From Enoplolaimus lenunculus (Eukaryota > Nematoda > Enoplea > Enoplida > Thoracostomopsidae), in assembly GCA_030248215.1 (NCBI GenBank), contig JASANG010001409.1:248001-312000 (forward strand): DNA of 64,000 nt, in the 5' to 3' direction. The notes under the pieces are model-generated. The model was not told where the DNA came from and made no database searches. It saw only the letters and a list, made by a program, of their open reading frames with translations. The position numbers and the translations under genes are program-made. Below, one piece after another: positions 1 through 15,000 of the stretch (the stretch's first letter is position 1; every line of letters starts with the position of its first letter).

Positions 1-3000
1 CGGTGCCTTTGGATTACTTGTCAACATCGATAGGAATTGATACTCAGACGGTACCAGTCAACAAATACGAGTCAACATTGCTAGCAAAACCAACGATTCA
101 ATTATCGCCACTGAAACAATACAAATTACACTTTGACTCGCAAACAGTCGACAAAAATATGGAGTAAGCTATAATCCATTCTGTATACTTTCGAACATTT
201 AGTGGAGCCACGAGGGAGTCGCCGAGAACCATACCCCCGTAACAGGAATCAGACACTCTATTGGACTGACTCTAAACCAAAATTTTGTATTAAGATTTAG
301 AATTAAAATTTCGTTTTGATTCTCGTTCGTTTCGCTCGTGAGGGTTTTTTCACTATTGAACATTGCAATGCGTTTCGCATCGCTAATTAATATTGACACG
401 TAATTGCTGTCAAATGAGAGTGAATTAAAGTGTACAAAATTGTACAGATTTAACATTTTTGAAGCTGAGATATTATTTGAATTAAAGTTTTTGTGCTAAT
501 CAATTACCTATTAATTGAATTAATAATTTGTAGCAAACCATTTAATTTATGAAATAAAACAAAAACTATGGCAATCGTTTTAAAAATTACGCTAATCAGT
601 TCCACAATAACGTGATGCTAGGCGCTGTGGATACAATATTTGTAACCGGCACCACCATATCCCCTATAAACATCACAATCCCAGCACAATAAAAAATCTT
701 GCGTAGTGACCCGAATAAGCGGGGGTGCAAAAAAAGGAGTCCTCATTTTGAGTCCCAATCAATAGGAGTCCGTATCCCTAATAAGAGTCTGTAAGCGGAT
801 ACAGTCTCTAAACGTCTATAAATGTTGACTGTTCCTAATTGCAGTGTATAAGCGACTCCAGACCCAAATAAAGTTGAGTTCGGAACTATAAAGCATAAGT
901 TTTGAAATTACATTTGTAAGTATAACCTTGTATTATCGCTCAAGCTTTTGATACAAGACAAATAAACGTTTAATTCAACGGATAATTGCAGCACCGGTTA
1001 TATCAGTAACGAACGGTGGCGGAGTGTGGGTTAAAAAATAACAGTCCGTAACCCCATAACAAAGAGAGAGATGCCAAATAAATATCGGTCCCCTCTCTTA
1101 TTCGGGCCATTACAGTAATGCTAGAAAGTTGTCCAAAACACGTATGTGGGGCGTTCCAGCTTTAATAATATAAATGTACTCTGGCATTTTATATATTCCA
1201 GTATCAGTCACAACATTTCAGTTTAAAAAGAGTAATAATTATTTCAGGCAAACTAATTCACATACCCACTCAACTAACAGGAGTGACTATTTTATATCGG
1301 AGTTGCCGCCTCCGGCAAAACCACCAAGAGTTCCAATGGTTGCAGATGGACCATGGCAATTGTTCGAGCCAGGAGCAATCGCATCAAGAAGCACACCAGC
1401 GGTTTTGAATTTAATGAGTAATCTGAGTCAAACTGTGGACAGCCTTGAAGCCGGGTTAAAGGAACCGGTACCCAAGTTGAAAACTTCACCGATTGAATTG
1501 AACGAAACGCTTCCACGTTTTGAAGGTCAGAAAATATTTCACAAATGATATCTGTCTTGTTACAGTGTTTATGCAACCCTTGCGAAATTATTCGGTTTGA
1601 TTAATGAATTTTGGGCCCATGTAAAGATCAGGGGCGGAACGTTTTTCTATGAGACTGCAAGAGAATAAGCTTAAGGTTTAGACTAATTGTTTTTGCTTGG
1701 TATAGGCTTTAGGCTTAGGCTTAGGAATAAATTCATTATTGCACTTAGGTTTATGATTAGGTTTAGGCGTTGGCTAAAAAATAAGCTTATAATACTGTTC
1801 TACTACTGTTCTTGGACGAATTTTGTAAAATTGATGGCATGGTTTATATGAACATATGTGTCATACAAACACAAAAACTATCTGAAAGTTGGAAGAAGTA
1901 AACGCACCAGATTAGCATCCATTAACGTCTTTACATTCGTTGAAACCCAATTACATTTTTTTGAAAATTTTCGTTACTTCCAAGCAGCGTTGGTTTTTTC
2001 CGGAAAAGTTGAATCGACGTGAAAAACGTTTTTTCTCGGTCGATTGAAAATTTCCGGAAAAAACCAACGCTGCTTGGAAGTTGGTTTTTTCCGAAAAAAT
2101 TGAATCGACGGGAAAAAACGTTTCTTTTTCTCGGTCGATTCAATATCTCCGGAAACGAACCAACCCTGATTGAAATATAAATAATTGCTATTGGGAAGCC
2201 TACGCTGCTCTGCTCAACCAAATATTACGAATCTGTTTCAAATGTTTATTGACAGACAGATCGTGATTTTGTTGGCGTTAAAATGTTGTTTTGGAAATTT
2301 CAAATTGACAAAACGGTCGATGTTTAGTATTAAACCAAGAGTGCATGATACAAGAGTGTGCAACTTTTTGGGTTCCGCATTGTACAAAATGTACCACCGG
2401 GTGTTGCGTTTTTGCCGACCCGCCCCTCTTTGTTTAGAGGCGGGTCGCTGTCAAATGCAGTGACACTAAATTAAATTATAAGCGGATGTTTGGCGTTTTA
2501 GCTTCACTTATAATAGAATAGATGACACGTAAAACAATTGCATTATTACTTGTGTTGCCTTGTTTAAAACAAGCGATACGAATTGAATTTTGTGTTTCAG
2601 ATAAGAAACAACTGAAAGAAAATGAACATCCAATCAAATCCTACGCTCATGACAACAGATGCTTACCATTTCGAGATTTGACAAGTACCGAAACTGAAGT
2701 AAGTTTCATTTTATGTTATTTTGAGAACTGAATTAAAGTTAATTGTTACATTTGAAAATGACACGAATTTACAAAAAACGAAACAATTTCGTGAATCATT
2801 TTTGAAAGTAAAAGGAGAAAATATAAAATAATGAAATAATTTTTGATTTTAAGATATTTCGGCTAATTTTGGAAATGAACGAACAGTGAAATGCCAAATT
2901 GAGTATACAAGATTTTTTTACTATTTCAGAGTAAACAATTTTCACATTTGACACAAACAAGTGATTGCAAACGTGACGGTGTAAACAAAGCGTCCAGTTA

Positions 3001-6000
3001 TAACTATCGTCCAGAGCAAATTGGTATGAACCACAATGTACATTTCAATGAGTTAATTAATCAACTCAGGCGAATAGTTAGTTATTTTTAGTTTAATAAA
3101 TGTCAAGCTTAACTCACTCGGAGTTGAGCTGATTCTCACGTTGAGTTGAGCTGATTCCGGGGGACTTGATTAATTAAATCATGATGAGTTAAATCAACTC
3201 AGAATTTTGAGTTCTGATTGTCTTAACTCAGACTGAGTGATTCTGCTCATTATGAGTAAAAATCAACTCACTGGAATTTATGCGCCGTTCACAATAATTT
3301 TGTCTACGGTGCCACAAAATATGCCGTAGCACAAGGCTATCAATATAATTTAAATTAATAAAACTTTGTTGGTCTGCTTAGGTTGAACGCCAGCAGAATA
3401 ACCTAACATTGCCGAATATACTTGTTATTTACGATTGGGTCAGCCACGGTCATTCTGCTATAAATCTTTGCCGGTATTTGCTATTATTTTCCACTTGTCT
3501 TTATTTTGAAAACAAGATATATAATACAAATGTTTTAAATTTATTTTAGATCGCGCAACCGTTCAAAGGATAGCAATGAAACCAGACTATTTGGTAAAAG
3601 CGTCCGATGTCAAAATTTCAGGTACAAATTGTTTTGTGGTGTTTGTGTTTCAGCAGTTTTAAAATTTAGCAATCATTTGATAATCCGTAAAAGCCGAATT
3701 TTAAGGCATTTTAAATTATAAATTTTAGATTTTAGAAATATTTTAAGCGTACAATTATATTTTTTGAATTATTCTACGATTTAGAGTTACGTTCCAGTTT
3801 GAATATCGGCTATATTTTGACTTAACATTGTTTGTTTATTTCGGTGATTTTTTTTGATTGACGTACCGCGTTTATTATATTATACACATTGGGTTTGTTC
3901 TCATTTTAACTTAAATCAAGCTCTATTGACACGTGCAAGTTTTTGCTGCAAAAACTTGAGCCTTTTGGTCAGAAAGCTGCGTTGTAGTTCTTGCAGCTGT
4001 AAATTATTCACTGGAATTTATACTGTTTTATTTAATTCGCACCTGTGAACGCAGTTGCAAGTCGTTTGAATATTTTGCACCTTCAGTTTGATTGGTCAAT
4101 CGAAATACTCCTATGAAAATACTTGCAGCTGCAAGTGTTTCGTGCAAGTTGCAGCTGCGAGTTCTCGTTGTAAAAACTTGCACGTGTGAGAAGAGTTTAA
4201 CTTATATATTTATTGTAATTTCAGAAACAAATTCTCCAAGCGGAAATTTTATATTTCGAACATCAAAGTATCCCGAATTGCCTAAATTATATACATCATC
4301 CGGAATCGGTACATTAGCTTTAAAAAATTAATTTGTGTGGCCCATGTATAGAACAGGGCCGGGTCAGTAGGATAAGCATATATATTCGTAAGCCTAAGCC
4401 TAAGCCTAAAGCCTAATAAGCTAAGCGAAAGGAATTGCCTGTTCCTAAGCCTAAAAATTAGTCTAAAGCTTAACCGCTGTCTATTACAGCCCCGCTGGAA
4501 AACGATCCGACCCTGTTCTATACATGTGTCATTTGTATTAATATCGGACATAGTATTTTCAAAAATATGAAAATATGTGTAGATCTTATATTAGTACTAC
4601 CAAGAATGCATGATACAAGACTATACAACTCTTTGAGTTCCGCATGTTACTTAAGGTACTCGCCACGAGCTGTGTTTTTGGCCCGCTCACCTTCCCCCAG
4701 TATTTAGAGGGGGTACAACCAGTGCAAACTATAGCACTGTATCCGGCATACAAAATGTTTCACTTATATCTTCACTGCAAAAAATGGTGAGTCAAATTGA
4801 CTCTCTCCAAAATAGGCTTTTCCTGACTGCACTAACTGAGTCAAAATTCGACTCCGCCAGAGTCAAATTGAGTGGAATTTGACTCAGGCGGAGTCGAATT
4901 TTGACTCAGTTTGTGTAGTTCGGAAAAGCCTATTTCGGAGAGAGTCAATTTGACTCACCATTTTTTGCAGTGTTAGTTTAAGCAAAGCCAAGCAAAAAAA
5001 TTAGTCTAATGCTTAAGCTTACTCTTTTCTATTCGTGTAGCCTGCGTTTTTTAAAGCACATTTTACAATTTAATATTCTAGGAACAGATCGAAATGTACG
5101 CTCAAAGTCTGCTGGAAGGTACGCGTATGCAGTGATATATTTTTGATATACTGTAAATTCCGATGAGTTGATTAATCAACATAGAAAACGAATTAGTTAA
5201 TTCTGGTTATTTCTGAGTTAATAACAGTAAACGTTAACTCACTCTGAGTTGATTTAACTGTGGAGTAGTTGATTGATTTACTCAGAACGAGTTAGATCAA
5301 TTCAGCATTCTGAGTTTTGAAAGACATGTTTCAGAGCTGAGACCTTGAGCGAACTCAACTCATTCTGAATTAAAATCAACTCACGGAAATTAACAGTGTA
5401 AGCGACACTCTGAAATTTTGAAATTTAGTTTGAAATTAAATTTTAAAACAATTTTCAGTTTTCAAAATTAATCAACTTGGCTTAAACAATGTTCCTTGTG
5501 GAAACGTGTAAAGGCGTTTTCACAGACGACCTCAGAAATCGAGATTGTCAGTAGTTTAAAACTTCACCTGTGTATCTTTTATTAGTTGTTGCACTGTAAA
5601 TTCCAGTGAGTTGATTTCAACTCAGAATGAGTTGAATCAATCAGTCTGAGTTAGGACTATCAGAATTCACAATTTTGAGTTGATTCAACTCATTCTGATT
5701 TAATTAATTCAACTCCCCCGCAGTCAATTCAATTCACAATGGGAATCAAGTCAACTCAGAGTGAGTTCAAGTTTACTGTTATTAACTATCAAATAACTAA
5801 CTTTCTGTCTGAGCTTATTTATTAACTCATTGGAATTTATTGTGTGTTTTGTTTCAGATATGAACGCAGTAATGTGGAGATAGGCGATTTGTGGTCAACC
5901 AACAAGCGAGAAGTACGACAGTTTTTGAGCTCAATCTAATAAATTAAGACGAGGTCACAAGGCGAATTGTGGACCATTCAATTTATTTTTAGCAGCGTTT

Positions 6001-9000
6001 TGTGTTTAAGCAAGAGCGGATGATCTTAAAAGAGAGTGTGTAACTAGCTGGGCGGTGTATGGTACAAATTGTACCAGCACGCATTGCGTTTTCGCCTTAC
6101 CCCCCCCCCGTTGTTTAAGGGGGTCGATTTCAGCTTTAATGCACACTATATTTCTTGACCATTTAAGAATATAAACGATGTATGAACATATGGGAATGCA
6201 ACATAATGATTACTGAAAATTTTGACTCCCTCTCCAAGTAAGGGGTAGGCCGAAAATGCAACGCGTGCCAGGTAAATTGTTTCTACACAGAATGTGCCCA
6301 GTTGTATACTCTTGTTGAAGTATGCATCATCCACTCTTGGTTTAAGTCAATTTCCTCTCATATCGAATTCGAAATTGGGACTCGAACTCGAGACTTTCAG
6401 ATGGGTCGCGTTTGTACAGATGTCATTGCACCCAGCGCCTCTAAATTCTAGCAGAATTTAGGTGGATAATAGCTGGGATCACATTTTTGAGGGAATGTGT
6501 GAGCTTTCGGGCTGCACGGAAATTTTAATGATAATATCTGGAGCGAAAGGATCCCGTGCAAGCTCACGCCAGCTAGCGGAGCTTTGATTCGGAGGATTCT
6601 GAGCCGTAATGAGCAGCCCTTGAAGTTTCGGAGCTCTGGAGGGTTGCTGTATGCTCATGTGCACAGGTCTGGAAATCGATATAACTCGTAGAAATGCACA
6701 GACTTTGTAAATCCGTTCCGGGTGAGCTGTGGGTGCTCCCATAGCTTAAAAAGGTTGAAAACAATCGTGAATAGTCGGTATTGACTCATTTCAAGTCTAG
6801 TACAACTGTTTTCGGGTCAAAAATCTAACTTACAAAATGTTTGAATTTTGTGAAATTCAATAATTGTCTGAATTTGGCTCAATTCAGTTTTAATCATTGT
6901 AAAACTTAGTAATAGGGTTTGAAACCTGCTGAATTTTATAAAACGGGTCTAAAACCCTTAAATTCTACCTGAATTGACGTATTCTGGGTCTTGGAAAATG
7001 TGTATGATGATTCGAGATATTTTGTTATTTTTCGAATTTATAGCTAGCTACTAAATAAGGTTACATATGTCTTGGCTTGTTTCGCGGAACGGAGGTATGG
7101 TGAAATGGTAGAATTTGAATGGAGATGTTGTTTCTGTTTTATGTTGATTGGTTGTTCTAGCGGTGGAAAATACTTTTGAGTTTTGAGTTTTCTAGTTTTT
7201 AGTAACCGGTTATGCAAAATAGCCGGTAAAATAGAATTTCTGCCCGTGTGATCTCAGCCGCTGAGAGGGATTTATTATTATGGTAGATTTTTTCCGACTA
7301 GTTGGTTAATTTTCAAGTTTCCTCGGTTTTTCGGTTTGCTTTCGTGCAAACAAGTAGGATTATAGTGAGATTTACGCTTTATAATTTCGGGAATTTGCAT
7401 GGCATATAGATTTAAGCAAGCACACCTCCCGCAGCTCCGGGTAGGTTGGTCATGGACTACGGGCCTTGACTGGTGCAATTGGACAGCGGCTGAGTCTCCT
7501 TTCTGGCAGGGCGTGACTCGGGACAATCCGCATGCTCGGCCACTTCCGTGCCCGTCGCATGAAATACCGGAAATTGTGGTAAGATTGCATTTTATTCTAA
7601 CTTGGAGTTACATCTTGGCTTTGTATAAGTTAGTGTGCGCTCTGGAAAAGCTAGCCCTATTGCAAGTTAAAGCTTGGTCTAATTATTACTTGCATAAGTT
7701 TCAGTGCTGTCGTTAGCCACATAAAATTAGTGCCAATTAGTTTAATTAACGTAAATTATGGACTCGGACACCTCAAAACAGTCATCTCCGCTAAACCCTC
7801 AAGCTGAGGCGTTTAAGCCGTCAACCTCCGGTTATCGGTGGACCGTTGGTCAGCCGACACCGGACATTCAGGCAGAACTGGATGCATTGCAAGCTAAAAA
7901 CCTAGCGGAGGATCAGGTAAATCTTAGGATTATGGTTACAGGTATATTGGATTTGTTAGTTATAATTAATTTTTGTGAGTTAAGTATTTGTTTTCGTACT
8001 AATAAATTTCGGAGAGTATAGTGAGCTGCTATACTCAGGCGTTACTGTTTATTGTTTTCACCCCGCATATGCCTAGGTGATCCACCCGCATGGTGAGGAC
8101 TCAGCTTAGTTTACCCTGCGACGCTTTCGCATCTTAAGTATTTTCCGTCTTAGTCCTTTCACTCCGATGCGCATTATCATCTTGCTCTCTGTCTTAGGCC
8201 TAAGCTCTCGCTTTCCTGTTTTGGGTCTGAGTATCTTAGTCTACTACGCGTAAGTTTCTCATGGGTCGACCCGCATTTTTCGTATCTCTCTTGCTCAAGT
8301 GGTTTTAGTCACCTGCAGGTTTGTGAATCGTTAAGCAGTTTTACTCGGACCTGCAGATTTTGCGCGTGTCGGTATTGAACGGAGTGAGTCTTGAATTAGT
8401 ATATATATGTTTTAGCCAAACAATGTGAAATGAATTCGCGAGCCGGCCTAAATTTTGCGTTACATGTATGGAATCGGATTCAGGATTTGAAGTTTTATCC
8501 TAATTGAGTGTGTAGTTTGAGACATAGCAAGATTTGTGGATTCTGAGCAGTTAATTTTAATTTCGCAGTTTTATCCCAAAAATGCTCGCAGATTATTATC
8601 CTGCTCGCACGGTTTCGCTATGCATATATTTCGGCGTCGCCTATGCAGGCGATATGAATTATTCTAGTCAGGTCCGATGCAGCGTTTCGCGGAGTAATGC
8701 TGTCAAGCTGGGTGTGTGATTTTGGGAATTAGTAACTTGTCGGGACGCTTAGGCTTAGGACGTTTAACTGGGATTCCCGACTTAAGTTACTTGTCATGGG
8801 GCTGGGCGAAGTTGCTGGTTCCCAGGTCCATGTGTGGCTTGGCGGATGTTGACCTGAGGGGTGTTGCGTATTTGTCGGATCCTCGTAACTCTCTATATGT
8901 CGTGACCACTTGGTAGACCTACCCCAGTCACGGGCTTAGCAGGATTCGCCGTGTTCGATCTAACTTATCTCGCATAAGCAGAAAGTTGCCGAGGGTAGGC

Positions 9001-12000
9001 GGCGTCCCATAACTTTCTGACTTATAGCGTTTACTATCGCTGATCCACTATAACAGCCGGACGTCAAGCTTCAGAGGCTGGACGTCCAGTTGAGATATTG
9101 TGTTGCGAATATGCATAATTGCTAAAACGTCGCGCATTGTGCAATATTTCACTTATAGAATGCAGTATTGCTCATTCATTAAGCCTATGCTAACCAGTGG
9201 TGTGATTTTTGATTGTGAAGCTTGGCTCAAAAAATTAGAAATATTTTCCAAATTTTTTCGCTGAATATTTCAATATTTTAAGTATTAGTATCATATTTTG
9301 AATTAATATGAAAACAATGGTTTAACAATGGACTTCCTGAATTCTGACTATTTCACTGTATAAACAATCACTAACTTAAGCCCTATTGGCTCGTGCAAGT
9401 TTTTGCTGCGATAACTTGCAGGTACAACCTGCACTTGCAAGTTTTGTCCAATATCCCGGTCAAAAAACTTACAGCTGCAAATGATTCATTAAAAAGCACA
9501 GCTAGGAATTTAGTTCACATGTCTGAATAACCACACAAGTTCACTGAATTTGTTCCAGCCGCTTGCTCATTGGCTGATGAAAAATGCAAGTTCTGCGTGC
9601 CGCTTGCAGCTGTATGTTCTCGCAACAAAAACTTGCACGTGTGAATAGGGCTTAAAATACTACATTAATGCTAATTGATGAACTTAATATTTGTTTGATT
9701 TTGAAATATTTTCTATACAGATTTCGCCGTATGGCACAACTTTTGAAAAATATACATCACCGACTCGAGCAGAAGCGTCAAAAGCATCGTAAGCTTTAAT
9801 CAACAAAGCTATTTTTTAAACCAGTATTGTCTCAATTGTTTGTAGCACCTATAACCAATAAAGGATAGATTTTTATAATTATATATTGTCATTCAGTATA
9901 AAATAATATTTTAACCCATTTTTATGATATGATCAAACCATTGGCAAATCTTGTAACCGGGCAAAAATTCAAATTACGACATTGTACATGATTTATAAGC
10001 TGTAGCAATTATCAATACGGTCAATGTATCGAACAGGACCGAGTTGTTTTTCGGCAGGGCTGTAATAGAATCAGTTTAAGCTTTAGACTAACTTTTTTGC
10101 TTAGGCTTATGCTTAGGAATAGGCTCATCCTTACGCTGTAGGGTTAGGCTTAGGCTTAGGTTTTGCAATAGGCTCACCCGTACGCTTTGCGTTAGGCTTA
10201 GGCTTAGGATTAGGCTGAGGAATATGCTTACTGTTCCAGTCCTGTTCTGTACATGGGCTTTACTTACGGTCTACTGTGCAATTTCATGTCGTGCCAATAT
10301 ATGCAAGCCATTGTAAATTATCGATCCATTAACGACACTAAGATTTAACTTAATCCTCTTAATTTTTATCTGCAAATGTAGACCATTTCAATTGAATTTC
10401 TAACCGGAACCGAAATCGTACTCGCATCCTGACTCACATGACACAAGTTTCAATTACAGGCTTCATTCTCAACACGCGAACATTAAACGGGATATTCCAT
10501 TGCTTATGAAACAACCGCCGGAAACATCACTGGAACCAAAGAAAAATGATTTGGCCTCATTACAATCCTGGCAAACACCTTTAGATAGCAAGCTACAACA
10601 GACATCAGGAACCAGAAGTAAGTGTCTTGGTATTTTAGGTTTTGAAAAATTTGCTTTTACGGATTCAAACCTAATTTTATTTTGACATTTTTATTAGCCA
10701 ACGCGTTACGCTATAACCACAAAATGGCAATTTTTGCAACTGCAAGTTCTCCTTGTAAAGGATACCTTTACACGTCGATGTAGCATTTATCACCAGTAAG
10801 CGAGAGATATTTCAAACAGCTTCAATAGCTACGGTAAAATATTAAATACTGATTTGTATGATGTTTGTGTTTTCAGGTTCTGATTTCAAGCCATCGTATG
10901 AATTTGAAGCTGATTTGCTGAAAGACATACAGGTTAGCGAAAAATAAACAGACAGTAACACGACCCCACAGTCCCCACGTACGAATGGAAAAGCAGACGT
11001 ACCCATAGGCACTGGTTTAGACTTTAGCCTCATCTGCAAGCATTGCGAAGCATAAATCTGTACGTGCAAATTGTAACTGCAAATTTTTCGATAGGATTTG
11101 GAACAAATTACACTAATTACTGTTGTGACCCGAAAAAAATGGGGTGTAATAAGAGGTGTCCTCATTTTGAGTCCCAATCAATAGTAGTTCGTATCCCTAA
11201 TAAGTGTCCGTAAGCGGATAGAGTTTCTAAAAGTCTAACTATAGTCCATAAATATCAATTGTCCGAAATTGTAATGCATAAATGATTCCAGGCCCAAATA
11301 AAGTTGAGTTCGAAACTTTAAAGCGTACTTAAGTTTTGAAAATTATGTTCCTCAGTATAACCTTGTATTATCGCTCAAGTTTTTGATACGAAACAAATAA
11401 ACGTTTAATTCAACGGATAATTGCAAAATCGGTTATATCTCAGTAACGAAGGGCGGCGAAGCGCGGGTTAAAAATAAATAACAGTCTGTAACCGTCTAAC
11501 ACGAGGTACCCTCTGTACACGCCAAATAAATATCAGTACCTCGTCTTATTCGGGTCACTACAGTAACCGGTTTAAATTTGTTGGTCCATGTAGGCTTAGG
11601 AATATGCTTATGCTACTGTTCCGGCCCTGTTCTATACATGGGTCCATTTGTTTTAGGACTATGGAATGACAATGCGTAATTTGAATCGAAATCACGGCCT
11701 TACAAGTGAAGACCGGCTTTACTGTCAGTAAGTTTTTTGTGTTTAAAATATTTTTTAGTCACAATTTATCTTTTTCATAAAATTTTGAACTTTTTGTATT
11801 CATTCATACTTAAGACAATATTTGTTGACCAGCATTCGTCGCGTGTGAAAGTATAATTATTGACCTGTTAATTTTCAAATCCTTTAGGATTTCGCTATAC
11901 TTGCCACACGCCGCCGAACGACGCCACCGCAATCCACCAAATGGATTTTGCCTATATTTTTATTAGCAACGCGTAGCGGCTTTCAGCGGCGTCCAGTAAA

Positions 12001-15000
12001 GTATCGTGGAACCCTTAAAGTGCCGTGTTTTCCGTATTCATTCAACTATTTTAGTAAGCTTATTTTAACCGTATACAATCGTCAGCTGCTTGCATGCAAT
12101 TTGCAATTTTTGCAATTTTTGCAGGAAACTGTCAACTTCGTCGTCAGCCTTCAATACAGAAGGCAATAGCCGCCTCAGCGCCCCCGGCTCAAAGCCGTGG
12201 CCCGTACGCCAAGCGTCACCTAAACCAACAAGTGCCCCACCTAAATCAAGGGTACCATCATCGAATTTAGACGGTGAATGGAACGGCCGTCAGCGTGCTG
12301 CAACTGCTGATACTAAGCTCAATGCGATTGTTGCTGATCTTAAACGCGATTTAAGCTCTGGACCGCCGATTGGGTGCCCACGGAAAGCGGTTGCGCTGTA
12401 TCGGTTTGATGCTCAGTCACAAAGGTATTCAAGGGCAGCAGGGCGTGTAATTTTAGAGGCAGAACCGGAAACTTTTATGGCAGAGAACGCGAAATATATT
12501 GGTGAATAATCATAGCGTGCAAAACGAACGAGAAACCAAACACAATTTTAGTACTAATCTTTAATACAAAATTTAGGTATTGATCCCTGTTGCAAATCAG
12601 CATTTTGGTGACATACCTTCTATTTGCCTGTGTGTAACTTTAAAGATACTAAATGAGAATTTTTTCATTAAAATGCGCTGACGGCCTAAGCCTTAATAAA
12701 ATTCGAAAGATTCATCAAAAACCAGGTTAATAGTTTAATGGATATACTCTTATGATGTATAGAGATGCTTTGCCTTAATTTTACACATATTAGAAATTGT
12801 CTTGTATCAAAGAAATAATGTCTCAAATTTAAAACATTTATGTCTGTTCTTAGACTATTGATTTATGTATATTGAATGGCTAGAACAATCATGTGTATTT
12901 CCTAAGAAATTATTGTAAACAAACTAATGCTGGAAAGTTGCCCAAAATACGTATGTGGGGCGTTCCAGCTTTAATATATAGATATCATCGGATACTGACA
13001 AATGTTTCAAATCACAGTATTCTTAAAAAGAATAAATTTATGAAACTGAAAATGTAATGAGTAATGTAGCACCAGACACTGTTTTCTATGACCCAATCTC
13101 TTGCTTTTTGATTCTAAACGAATTCTATGTTAGAAAAAATGTACCCTGTCGTCATAACATATTCTGTCCGTCTTTATTGTGATTTCCAAATTGCGGGTTG
13201 AGTTCAAAAAATAATTTATTAATCGTTGAGAACCTTTCTGCAATTTTTAGTTTTTTTAATTTTAGAGAAATCAATTTGGCAAAAGGCGAGACTGTTATCA
13301 TCCGGACACAATTGGATGACAACTGGTACGAAGGCGAAACCAGCACTGGGCGGACAGGCATTTTTCCGATCAATTATGTTAAGGTAAACCGGTCCATAAT
13401 CCTTGTAGCGACATTGAGGAGGTTGATGGGTTTAGATATAAGTATGCTTTCAGGCTAAGCACAAGCAGATATGCGTACTGAAGCTACTAAGTAAGAATAT
13501 TTTCATTAAACCTTTTTCACATGAATATTTTCAATTTCATATGAAATGTAATTTCAGGGTAAGATTCGATCCCCGGTCTCACGGGTGGGAGGCGTCTACG
13601 ATGACCACTGAGCTATAGGAACTTGACGCTCGAGCCCGAGTAGGCTTTCACGTCTTGTGGAAGTTTTGCACTGCGCATTTACGTTATAATTTTTAAATAC
13701 TGCTCACAGTGTGTGTATTGCTCGTACATTATTGTAATTAGTTGCACATAGTATACGCTATGAGGGAAAGGGTTAAGTTGTGCTTGTGGGCCAATGTAAA
13801 GACCAGGAGCGAAACATTTTCTGTGGAACTGCAATAGAGTAAGTTTAAGCGTTAGACTGAATTTTTTGCTTAAATTTAATCACTCTTGCGGTTATACGTT
13901 CAGGTTTTAGGCTTAAGTTTAGGATTATGCTTATACTACTGTTACGGCCTTGTTCTATACATTTGCTGTGTTTTGACAAATTTACTATTTAATAGTAGGC
14001 TATGACAAGGGCAGAGTAATTGCTATAAAAATATTGAAGCGGTTTATGAACCGTTTATACGGACACTGCAGAAAATAGCTATATGTTGCTAAAATTTTTG
14101 GTCTTCGCACGAAAACCTTGTTAAAAATGAAAAGTTTTTGGGATTTTGAAAACCCAAAAAAATTTTTGCTTGGCTTAGGCTTATGCTTAGGCTTAGGCCT
14201 AGGCTTAAGCCTACTCTTTCACTGACCCACCAAAAAACGGGATAGCCCTAAATATAACCTTGGCCATGTATTATTTGAAATTAAATCTTTTCGTTTAGAT
14301 AATTACTGAACATACTTCAAAACCTGACAGCAATTTTGATCGAAGCTACTCATACCCGCGGTCTCAATACAACGCAGGCGCAACAACAAATGCGTGTTCA
14401 CCGTTCCACGAGTATTTGCAGTCTCCACGAAAATCTGACCACATATTTGATACTCTTGAGTCCGACGATCAGCTTGGAGAAGCAGTTGTAATGTTTGGTT
14501 TTACCCCGAGCAGACCACAGGAACTGCCTCTTTGTAAGGTAAGTACGGCATAACATTCTACGTTAATGCATTACCATACAGAGACGTTGCAATAATTAAA
14601 CTGCAAACGTTTTTGTAATGCATCATCCACAATAACTTGCGTGCGCTGTGCCACAATTTCTACTGTAGTGATTGTTATTCGGTTACGGACTGTTATTTAT
14701 TTTCATTGTATTGTTTGTTTTGAGATAAAGTTTATGCGGGATGTCTGATTGGCTGCATTTTTAAGCAGCCTTGGCCATTCTGAACTCATCATTTATTTTT
14801 TTATGATTTTAGGGCGATAAAATTGTGTTATTACGCCGAATTGATGAACACTGGTGGGAAGGTCGTGCGAGTACTGGTCAAGTTGGCATTTGTCCAGCAG
14901 GATACGTTAAAGTGTTTCGCACGCCAGGATCAAAGGATCGAACTGATGAAGAATACCGTTGGTTTAACCATATTCAATAAAATACAAGCTTTTAAAACAA

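Larger units (their letters stand above)
5913..9720. other. sorb-1 intron 8 (3.8 kb): repeats and unassigned sequence
   Basis: Contains a G foldback, a possible tRNA remnant, 6480-7180 without recognised content, a somewhat more GC-rich stretch at 7180-9100, and a J element. A reading frame at 7758-8021 starts with ATG ([14 protein letters not shown]) and is followed by a GGATCAG|GTAAAT donor-like site. I do not recognise it and see no partner exon. Confidence 0.6.

Noticed and set aside
1292-1576. Minus-strand frame opposite sorb-1 exon 2
   Set aside because: Shadow of the coding exon on the other strand; no splice or family support.
12090-12124. Upstream extension of the frame into [10 protein letters not shown] before sorb-1 exon 13
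   Set aside because: A TTTTTGCAG acceptor ends at 12124 and gives the right phase; the preceding text is pyrimidine-rich intron.
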